From CAYWNK01 sp047639615 (GTDB taxonomy: Bacteria; Planctomycetota; UBA1135; GCA-002686595): a DNA stretch of 20,068 nucleotides. This document shows, one piece after another, positions 6,950 to 13,493 of the stretch; within the stretch, counting starts at the first letter, position 1; the number at the start of each line of letters is the position of its first letter. The stretch spans positions 1 through 20,068 of the forward strand of contig JBLIOL010000065.1 in assembly GCA_047639615.1 (NCBI GenBank). The letters are read 5' to 3'. The notes under the pieces were generated by a model. The model made no database searches. It was not told where the DNA came from and saw only the letters and a list, made by a program, of their open reading frames with translations. Position numbers and translations under genes: made by a program.

Positions 6950-8001
6950 GTGGTGCGCGCCTGTTGACGCCGGTGGGGGCGGCCGGCGTGGCTGTGCTTT
7001 CCGTGCGCGGTGCAAAGGCCGGCGACTTGCTGGCACGGGTGGGCGTTGCTCGTTTACCTGCGCCGGGAAGTGCGCAGTTGGTGCGACTCTCGCGTAGTGC
7101 AGCTGGCGCGTCTGCGGAGCAGTTGGATGAGGCTCTGCTCTTGGCGCGCGCAACGGATCACTTTGAATTGCACGTGCACGGTTCGCCGCCCCTGGTGTCG
7201 CTGTTGCTGCGCGAGTTGGGCGCGGCGGAAGCCTGCGATCCGGGTCCACTTACCCTCGAGCAGCTGGCCTTGCGGGCCCTGGAGCGCGCACCCTCGGAGC
7301 TCGGCGCGCGTGTGTTGCTAGACCAAGCCCAGGGCGCTCTGCGCAAATCCCTAGAGGAGCTGCGCGGTCTGCCCGAGACCGCAGCGCGTGAGCTGGCGGG
7401 CGAGTTGGCCGAGGCCGGACGTCAGGCGCGCTATCTGCTACAGGCCACCCGGGTGGTTCTGGCTGGCCCTACGAATGCGGGCAAGTCGACGCTCTTCAAC
7501 CTGCTGCTGGGTGAGCAGCGCGTGCTGGCGACCTCACGTCCGGGGACGACCCGGGATGCGGTGTTGGAGCGGGTCAGCCTAGGGCCTTGGCCGGTGGACC
7601 TCTTCGATACGGCGGGGGAGCGCGAGCAGCCTGCGGACGCCCTAGAGGCTGCGGGGCAGGTCCTTGGCGTACAACTGCGCGAGGGCGCGGATTGGGTGCT
7701 GCGCCTGCGGGCTGCCGGAGACCCGGGCGGGGCCGCGCTGCCCGACCTGTGGACCCACGCGGAGCACGAGCAGGCTCCGGAGGGGGCGATCAGCGCCCTG
7801 GCCGATCCCGCTGGGGCGCGCAGGCGCGTGCAGGACTGCTTCGAGGAGCGCTTCCAGCTCTCTACGAGCCCCTGGGTCGCGGGCCAGGCAGTGCCCTTTG
7901 AGTTCGACCATGGGCAGGCCCTGGCGGACTTCGCAGCTGGCCGAGAGGCCGCCGAGGCCTTTGGCGCCCGACTATCCGCTTGGTTGATCGAGCAGGGATA
8001 G
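6946..8001 (+). CDS. Reduced MnmE/TrmE-related GTPase
   Basis: About 351 aa from GTG 6946, whose GTGA overlaps the coaX stop; GTG 6934 is an alternative start. The N-terminus (LLTPVGAAGVAVLSVRG, then FELHVHGSPPLVSLLLREL) matches the TrmE folate-binding domain. A helical stretch follows, then a G domain: G1 GPTNAGKST (174-182), G2 RPGTTRD (198-204), G3 DTAGERE (221-227), all typical of MnmE. MnmE with MnmG modifies the wobble uridine of certain tRNAs. However, this protein is about 100 residues shorter than E. coli MnmE (454 aa), has no recognisable NKxD (the region reads DLWTHAEHEQ), and ends LIEQG without the conserved C-terminal Cys motif (CIGK). It therefore may not be the tRNA enzyme but a side branch of the family. 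Its coupling to coaX is the only context clue. Confidence 0.8.
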   Translation: MSGARLLTPVGAAGVAVLSVRGAKAGDLLARVGVARLPAPGSAQLVRLSRSAAGASAEQLDEALLLARATDHFELHVHGSPPLVSLLLRELGAAEACDPGPLTLEQLALRALERAPSELGARVLLDQAQGALRKSLEELRGLPETAARELAGELAEAGRQARYLLQATRVVLAGPTNAGKSTLFNLLLGEQRVLATSRPGTTRDAVLERVSLGPWPVDLFDTAGEREQPADALEAAGQVLGVQLREGADWVLRLRAAGDPGGAALPDLWTHAEHEQAPEGAISALADPAGARRRVQDCFEERFQLSTSPWVAGQAVPFEFDHGQALADFAAGREAAEAFGARLSAWLIEQG

Positions 8002-8077
8002 GCCCTGGGCGTGGAAGCGGGCGCGTCGGGCCGCTATCGTGCGCCCGGTCAGCGCAGCCCCGCGACCGCCAAAGCTT

Positions 8078-9412
8078 ATGGGACCCTTGCGACACCTGAT
8101 TTCCATCGACGATTTTTCCATCGACGAAATCCAGGCCCTTTTCGAGCACGCCGACCGCTACGCGGCCGATCCCCGTATTCACGCGAGCACCTGCCCCGGT
8201 CGGATTGCAGCCTCACTGTTCTACGAGCCTTCGACTCGTACACGGCTGTCTTTCGAGTCGGCCATGCTGCGCCTAGGTGGGGGCGTCATCACGGCCGCCG
8301 ACATGACCTCCATGAGTGCCTCCAAGGGCGAGTCCCTGGCGGACACCGTGCGCGTGGTCAGCGGCGCCTACGCGGACGTGATCGTGTTGCGACATCCGGG
8401 CGAGGGCGCCGCGCGCTTGGCGGCCAACTTCTCGGAGGTGCCGGTGGTCAACGCGGGTGACGGCGCGCATGAGCACCCGACACAGACACTTTGCGATCTC
8501 TACAACCTGTGGGTGGAGCGCGGCCGCATCGATGGCTTGGACGTGGTGCTCGCGGGCGACCTCAAGTACAGCCGTACGGTGCACTCCTTCGCCTATGCAT
8601 TGGCGCGCTTCAAAGCTAACATCGTGTGCGTGCCCCAGCCCGGCTTCGAGATGCCGGACTATGTGCTCACGAGACTGCGTGAGGAATACCGTGTTGAGCC
8701 CGTTCGGGCCAATGCCGCCAGCCTGGGGGACTTGGCAAGCGAGAGCGACGCCGTCTACCTGACGCCGCAGAAGCCGCACCAGCTCTCGCTCTTCACGGAT
8801 GCGAAGGGCTGGGAGGTCTCGCGCGTGGACGCGGTCTACATGACGCGCCCGCAGACGGAACGCTTCGACGGTGGTGAGGGGACCAAGACGCGCTATATGC
8901 GTCTGCAGAAGGAATCTATGGCGGTGGACTCCCTGCGCGATGCGGTGGTCATGCACCCCTTGCCGCGTCGGGATGAGATCTCCGAGGACATCGACAACGA
9001 TCCGCGCAGCATCTACTTCAAGCAGGCCGCACGCGGTGTACCGATCCGTATGGCGATTCTGGCCATGCTGCTAGGCGAGATCGATCTGGGTGTGGAGGCT
9101 CCTTCTGAGCAGCGCGACATCTGGCCGGTGGTGGAGGGCAGCAACCCCTGCCCCAACGCCGCGTGCATCTCGCGCACGGAAGTGCGCCACGTGGTGCCGA
9201 GCTTCAGCTTGGCTTCGCGCGCACCGCTCGTCGCTCGCTGCGCTTACTGCTCCCGGGACCTGCGCTTCAAGTTGGTCGGCTGCAGCACCAGTCGTACCTA
9301 CCACGAGCCGGACGCTCCCGCCCTGCGCCAGGTGCGGCCGGATCACTTGGTTTTCCTAGGTGATCTTGAGGCCGCCACCGAGCAGGGTTTCCACCCGGCC
9401 GGGCACGCCTGA
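8078..9412 (+). CDS. pyrB: Aspartate carbamoyltransferase fused to PyrI-type zinc domain and Ada-like tail
   Basis: A 444-aa protein, against about 310 for a usual PyrB. Residues 1 to about 340 are a complete catalytic chain: carbamoyl-phosphate loop FYEPSTRTRLSFE (48-60), SASKGESLADT (80-90), HEHPTQTLCDL (131-141), GDLKYSRTVHS (160-170), HPLPRRDEI (293-301). It makes carbamoyl-aspartate, the committed pyrimidine step. Residues 356-395 match the zinc domain of the regulatory chain PyrI: CPNAACIS (Cys358, Cys363) and CAYC (Cys388, Cys391), with nearly the E. coli PyrI spacing. The allosteric nucleotide-binding domain of PyrI is missing. Residues 398-442 (VGCSTSRTYHEPDAPALRQ, then RPDHLVFLGDLEAA) resemble the small Ada-type metal-binding module but lack its usual Cys. 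ATG 8078 fits the family N-terminus; GTG 8039 is the upstream alternative. No Shine-Dalgarno is visible. Confidence 0.95.
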   Translation: MGPLRHLISIDDFSIDEIQALFEHADRYAADPRIHASTCPGRIAASLFYEPSTRTRLSFESAMLRLGGGVITAADMTSMSASKGESLADTVRVVSGAYADVIVLRHPGEGAARLAANFSEVPVVNAGDGAHEHPTQTLCDLYNLWVERGRIDGLDVVLAGDLKYSRTVHSFAYALARFKANIVCVPQPGFEMPDYVLTRLREEYRVEPVRANAASLGDLASESDAVYLTPQKPHQLSLFTDAKGWEVSRVDAVYMTRPQTERFDGGEGTKTRYMRLQKESMAVDSLRDAVVMHPLPRRDEISEDIDNDPRSIYFKQAARGVPIRMAILAMLLGEIDLGVEAPSEQRDIWPVVEGSNPCPNAACISRTEVRHVVPSFSLASRAPLVARCAYCSRDLRFKLVGCSTSRTYHEPDAPALRQVRPDHLVFLGDLEAATEQGFHPAGHA

Positions 9413-9480
9413 TCTCCCCGCGGGGGGCGGGATCGGTGCCCGCGAGGTCAGGACGCGCATTTTCTGGCTCAGACTTTTTC

Positions 9481-9525
9481 GGGCCTCGGGGCCCAGGCCA
9501 GCACATGTGCGTTTGCGCACATGTG
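9481..9525 (+). terminator. Two adjacent hairpins downstream of pyrB
   Basis: GGGCC/GGCCC (9481-9485 with 9490-9494) closes on a TCGG loop. CACATGTGCG (9502-9511) pairs perfectly with CGCACATGTG (9516-9525) over a TTTG loop. The second arm is itself built from the palindrome CACATGTG, so it could also be a protein-binding site. There is no T tract, and the hairpins lie 69-113 nt after the pyrB stop. Confidence 0.45.
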
Positions 9526-9777
9526 GGCCCGTGGGCCGGACTTCGCCCGCACGCTCCCTTTGCTGTGAAGGTGGACTTTCGTTGGATGGGCATCGTAAGT
9601 CTTTGCAGGACAGCTCCTTAACCTTCGTGTCTTGAGGGGGCATGTCGGCACGTGAATTGCTGGATAGCCACAGGTAAGACGGCAATCCTTCCGTTGCCGC
9701 CCCTCATAGTGGGTGATACTGGAAGGGCTAGCCCGACTACTAGGTGCTTGCCAGGACCCGGAGCTTCGGGGCCTAGC

Positions 9778-9807
9778 TTGACCCAGACCGCCCTCAACGC
9801 AGACAAT
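9778..9807 (+). promoter_or_regulatory. Possible sigma70-type promoter for the first lipoprotein gene
   Basis: TTGACC (9778-9783), an 18-base spacer and GACAAT (9802-9807) give five of six matches to the -35 consensus and four of six to the -10. It would leave a leader of about 90 nt before the gene. Such matches are expected by chance at some rate, so this is tentative. Confidence 0.3.
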
Positions 9808-9897
9808 TAGCTCGACCAGCTCCTGAACGCCCGGACCCTGCCTCCCTCTCGGTCCTAACGAATGATCCTTTCCCCCAAAGGATCCAGGAGACTTTCC

Positions 9898-9939
9898 ATG
9901 GGGAACCAACATGCACATGCCTACGACTTCGAATTCTAG
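9898..9939 (+). CDS. 13-codon leader reading frame overlapping the lipoprotein start
   Basis: ATG 9898 has the best Shine-Dalgarno of the region (AGGAG, 9886-9890, 7 nt away) but opens a frame of only 13 codons that ends at TAG 9937-9939. The frame overlaps the first codons of the 1135-aa lipoprotein in another frame. It may be a coupling or leader peptide, or a hint that the lipoprotein start is recruited by re-initiation; it may also be chance. Confidence 0.25.
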   Translation: MGNQHAHAYDFEF

Positions 9940-12900
9940 TGCCGTCCAGCAGTCTGGCCTTGAGACTCGGCTCCCTGCCGAATCGCAAACGATCAGCACC
10001 CGCTCCAGGTCCCGTATCGGTGGCCGCTACCGCGGGCTGGCCAAAGGTCTCTGCGTAGGCCTTTCGCTGTTCATGGCAGCTTGTTCAGGCGGTGGCTCAT
10101 CGTTCACCGCGGTCAACACCGGTAGCGATGGCACGCCCTTCGCGCACCCGGACGGCTCGGGCTTCTTCCTAAGCGAGGCCCACCAGGCTGGCGCCGCGAC
10201 GGACATGAAGCTGCAGCGTATGAGCTGGGGACGTCTCGTGCAGGTCTTTGGCCTGACCAATGAACCCGGCGCTCGTAAGGCGATGTTCACGGACTTCGTC
10301 ATCTCCAGCGGTATAGCCAACGACGGCTTCAACTACGAGCTCGAGACCAACCCCGTCACGGCTCAGCAGACCTTGCTGATCATGCGTAACGTGGAGGACG
10401 AGGCCACGGGAGGCGGACTCGACCAGTTCTACAACCTGCTGCGTGCGGCGGAGGCCAACCTGATTCCGGTTGAGCCCAAAGCACAAGCTCAGGCTGGCAT
10501 CTACACCATGGTCCCGCGCAACGCGACCTTGGTGCTGCAGTTCGACGACATGATCGACGCCAGCACGGTGGACGAAGTCACCATGCGCGTGCTCAGCGGT
10601 GTGCCCTCCATGGTGCCCTTCGAGGGTCGCCTTGTGGTGGACCGCAACCACGGTGGCTTGGCGAATCACGACGGTATCGCTGGAGCGGAGTTCTACTCCA
10701 CTCGCATTCTGATCGATCCCACGGTCACCGAGATTGAGTCCTTCTCCTTCGATCCGCCCCTGCCGCCCAATGGCGAGGGCTTCCCGGGGAGTACCGAGTC
10801 GAACCTGTCGAACCTGTTGATTCGTATTCCGACCATGATCAACTCGTCCATCGGGCAGAACCGCCTGATGACCAATCCGACAGACCACGCCCTGGCCAAC
10901 ACGGCCAACGGTCCGGTGGACTTCGCTTCCCCGACGGTCGACGTGGTGCGCGGCATGCGCTCCGGTGGCCGCACGGAAGTGACCGGCGATCCGACCAACG
11001 GTTTCCTCACGGACGGCGACCCGCCGCGCGTGGTCGGTTCGACCCCGGTCGACATCATCAACGCTCCCCAGCAGGACGCCATCAACCCCCTCGAGTTCAC
11101 CCTCGCTCAGGTAGATTTCCAGTCGGTCGTCTGCTCGCAGAGCCCCGAGGTGGGGGATGTGATCGCCCAGTCCAACATCGGCCTCTTCGCCGAGATCGTG
11201 GCGCCCGCGCCCACCAACACTCAGGGCACCTTGGCGGACGTTCACGTGCGCCTCTTGCTCTACCCCAGCGAGTGGGACGAGCCCGGTCGTGAAGGCCCGC
11301 TCGAGTGGCAGCTTTCCGGTGGCAACCTTTTCGGTGAGTTCCGCGCCGCATTCGATCCGATCCTGGACGCCGGCCGCGTTGGCTGCTTTGTGACGATCAC
11401 CCCGCAGAACTCTGGCTTCCCCGCCAACCCCGACGCTGGCCTGCGCACCGACTCGCGCATCGGCGTGCGCTTCAGTGAGCCCATGGACCCGGCCTCTCTG
11501 AACGCTTTCGACTCGGTCACGCTCACCCGCGAGCCCCTCAACCCCGACAACGATCCGCCCCTGCTCACCAGCGATTACGTGGTCGGCCGGGTGGAGCAGT
11601 CCTTGGACCTGCAGGAGTACACCTTCGTTCCTGACTTGGACCTTTCCCATGAGGTTGGTTCTGCAGAGAACTACTTCCTGACCCTGTTGGCCGGTGATGC
11701 AGGTCCCACGGACCTGTCCGGTAACAGCCTGTTCGCCGTCCTTCCGGTCGTCGAACTATTCATCGACCCGAACGCTCCTCAGAAGCGTAACGGTGGCCGT
11801 GTGTCCCGCTTCGTCACTGCTGACGAGGAGCCGCCGGTTGGTGATGAGGTCACTGGCCTGCTTCCTGAGTGGAACGGCCAGCACCTGTTCGACCTCGGCC
11901 GCGAGCTGATCCGCCCGCGCCCCGTGAGCCGCTTCTTGGCTGTGGCTGACCGCACCCAGGGCATCATTGCCTTGCAGACTCCCTTCGAGCAGGGCATTCA
12001 GACGCCGCTCTCGAACTTCGGTTCCAAGATGCAGACCCTGTACCGTTACGCCGACTTCGGTTGGGGCCTTACGGACTTGGCAAACATCAACGTGGACGTC
12101 GAGGGCATCAACTGGACTCCCGTCGGTGGTCAAGTCGCGATCGACCAGTACGAAGAGTTCATGATTCGTGTGTCGCACTGCAAGTTCGCGGCAGACGAGT
12201 ACATCAACCCCGCCAGCCTGTTCCCGGCATTCGCCAACAGTGGCCTTAAGGGCGTCTTTGAAAACAACCCGCTCAACGGTGTGACGGACCCCATGTCCGA
12301 GGTGCACCCGAAAGAGCTCGGCTTCATCGTCAACCCTGGGGATCAGTTCCTAACCGCGAGCAACACGAAGATGATGCCGTACCCGCTCAACCGGGACGTG
12401 GCCCCCGAGGATCGTCGTCTCTACACCTGGCGTGACTCGGTTCTGCCGGACCGTGCCGGTCCGCAATCCGGCGGCGTGCCCCCGCGTCAGCAACTGGTGG
12501 CTCTGGGACTCGATCCCAACTCACCGGCCTTCTACAACCAGGGCAAGATCCAAACCATTGGTCTGCCGCTGCTGATGGAGTTCCGTTGCTACCCGGATGA
12601 CAACGCCGTTGGCCTCAACTCCTTCGACATCAACCTGGCCGCGAACACCTCCTCGAAGCCCTACTTCCGGGCCTTCTCGACGGGCGGTATCGACACCAAC
12701 GGTAACCCGATCGCCGTCGACCCCGACATCGAGACCAACTCTAACGGCGGGTTTAACCCGGCCTCGCAGCCGACTCCTGGCGCTGTCACCTACGGGCGCG
12801 ACAACGTCTTCTATCTCGGCGCTCTCGACATCGTCGTGCGTGTGAGCCGCTCGGTATCCGTCTGGTACCCGGCGACCAACCCGCAGGCGTCGACGCCTTT

Positions 12901-13318
12901 CGCGGCTCCCTACTACAGCCCCGCAGTGATCGAGCCCAGCGTCGAGTCACAGCCCCAGGGCACCTCGGTCGAAGTGTCTTACCGCGGCGCGGTTGAGTTC
13001 GAGCCCTACGAGATCAATGGCACAGTCGAGCACGATCCGCACGAGGCGCTGACGAACGCGTTGAGCTTGGATATCTATGGCAACCACTACGACGATCACG
13101 CCCACGGTGATCCGTTCTTTGCCCTCCAGCACAACAGCAACAAGGCGAACCTATTCATGACCTTCTTCGATACCAACGAAGACTGGATGGATGACGTCGC
13201 CACCATCAACGGTGCCAGCTACTACCAGTTGCGCTTGACCTTCAAGAGCAACGAGCAAACCGGACTCTCGCCTGAGTTGTCCGCAATCGCAGTTGCGTGG
13301 CAGGAGGAGAGCTTCTAG
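9911..13318 (+). CDS. Large secreted lipoprotein with SbsA/Big_5-like domains (paralog 1)
   Basis: A 1135-aa protein of unknown function. The N-terminus has about 40 polar, basic residues, then a hydrophobic stretch and a lipobox-like FMAAC with Cys58, followed by GGGSS. It is therefore probably lipid-anchored and outside the cytoplasm. Two segments resemble bacterial Ig-like SbsA/Big_5 domains: about 190-270 (MVPRNATLVLQFDDMIDAST) and about 497-620 (RTDSRIGVRFSEPMDPASL, ending in DLSGN). The rest is beta-rich and Asn/Pro/Asp-rich with few Cys. The end shares two short blocks with the next two genes: TSVEVSYRGAVEF (1018-1030) and YYQLRLTFKSNEQTGLSPEL (1104-1123). The start is uncertain: ATG 9911 lies 20 nt from the Shine-Dalgarno, and ATG 9917 is also in frame. 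No catalytic motif was recognised, so a structural or adhesive surface role is inference. Confidence 0.9.
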   Translation: MHMPTTSNSSAVQQSGLETRLPAESQTISTRSRSRIGGRYRGLAKGLCVGLSLFMAACSGGGSSFTAVNTGSDGTPFAHPDGSGFFLSEAHQAGAATDMKLQRMSWGRLVQVFGLTNEPGARKAMFTDFVISSGIANDGFNYELETNPVTAQQTLLIMRNVEDEATGGGLDQFYNLLRAAEANLIPVEPKAQAQAGIYTMVPRNATLVLQFDDMIDASTVDEVTMRVLSGVPSMVPFEGRLVVDRNHGGLANHDGIAGAEFYSTRILIDPTVTEIESFSFDPPLPPNGEGFPGSTESNLSNLLIRIPTMINSSIGQNRLMTNPTDHALANTANGPVDFASPTVDVVRGMRSGGRTEVTGDPTNGFLTDGDPPRVVGSTPVDIINAPQQDAINPLEFTLAQVDFQSVVCSQSPEVGDVIAQSNIGLFAEIVAPAPTNTQGTLADVHVRLLLYPSEWDEPGREGPLEWQLSGGNLFGEFRAAFDPILDAGRVGCFVTITPQNSGFPANPDAGLRTDSRIGVRFSEPMDPASLNAFDSVTLTREPLNPDNDPPLLTSDYVVGRVEQSLDLQEYTFVPDLDLSHEVGSAENYFLTLLAGDAGPTDLSGNSLFAVLPVVELFIDPNAPQKRNGGRVSRFVTADEEPPVGDEVTGLLPEWNGQHLFDLGRELIRPRPVSRFLAVADRTQGIIALQTPFEQGIQTPLSNFGSKMQTLYRYADFGWGLTDLANINVDVEGINWTPVGGQVAIDQYEEFMIRVSHCKFAADEYINPASLFPAFANSGLKGVFENNPLNGVTDPMSEVHPKELGFIVNPGDQFLTASNTKMMPYPLNRDVAPEDRRLYTWRDSVLPDRAGPQSGGVPPRQQLVALGLDPNSPAFYNQGKIQTIGLPLLMEFRCYPDDNAVGLNSFDINLAANTSSKPYFRAFSTGGIDTNGNPIAVDPDIETNSNGGFNPASQPTPGAVTYGRDNVFYLGALDIVVRVSRSVSVWYPATNPQASTPFAAPYYSPAVIEPSVESQPQGTSVEVSYRGAVEFEPYEINGTVEHDPHEALTNALSLDIYGNHYDDHAHGDPFFALQHNSNKANLFMTFFDTNEDWMDDVATINGASYYQLRLTFKSNEQTGLSPELSAIAVAWQEESF

Positions 13319-13352
13319 CTCTTCAGGTAAACACGCCCCCCACGCCGGGAGG

Positions 13353-13375
13353 GGAGAGCCAAGCATGGTCTCTCC
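13353..13375 (+). terminator. Hairpin after the first lipoprotein gene
   Basis: GGAGAG (13353-13358) pairs with CTCTCC (13370-13375). CC (13359-13360) can also pair with GG (13367-13368), leaving one bulged T. It lies 35 nt after the stop. Downstream is TCCTGGTTGAC, without a T run. Confidence 0.4.
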
Positions 13376-13381
13376 TCCTGG

Positions 13382-13414
13382 TTGACAGCCCGCGTCAGCG
13401 TCTCTCCTTACACC
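13382..13414 (+). promoter_or_regulatory. Possible promoter for the second lipoprotein gene
   Basis: A perfect -35 hexamer, TTGACA (13382-13387), follows the hairpin. The best -10 candidates (TCCTTA or TTACAC, 13405-13414) are poor or slightly far. The leader to ATG 13494 is C-rich and has no Shine-Dalgarno. The evidence is weak. Confidence 0.25.
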
Positions 13415-13493
13415 CCAATCATTCGAGCCTCCGCATCCTGGAGCCTCGACTCATCCCCCCGCCGTCAGCCCCCCCCAGCGGCCAACATCGACC

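Larger units (their letters stand above)
9413..9910. other. 498-base non-coding region between pyrB and the first lipoprotein gene
   Basis: No convincing gene is seen on either strand. It opens with the palindrome CCCCGCGGGG (9416-9425). Two hairpins follow at 9481-9525, then about 250 bases without recognised features, then a possible promoter (9778-9807) and a leader with a strong Shine-Dalgarno (AGGAG, 9886-9890). It is the longest gap in the window and probably holds the pyrB 3' end and the promoter and 5' untranslated region of the large lipoprotein gene. Confidence 0.6.

Noticed and set aside
9360..9685. Small open frames on both strands in the pyrB-lipoprotein gap
   Set aside because: They have no family motif or ribosome-binding site, and they coincide with hairpins and biased composition.
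10169..11650. Long antisense open frame (493 codons) opposite paralog 1
   Set aside because: His/Arg/Val/Gly-rich composition without any recognised motif; shadow of the + strand gene.
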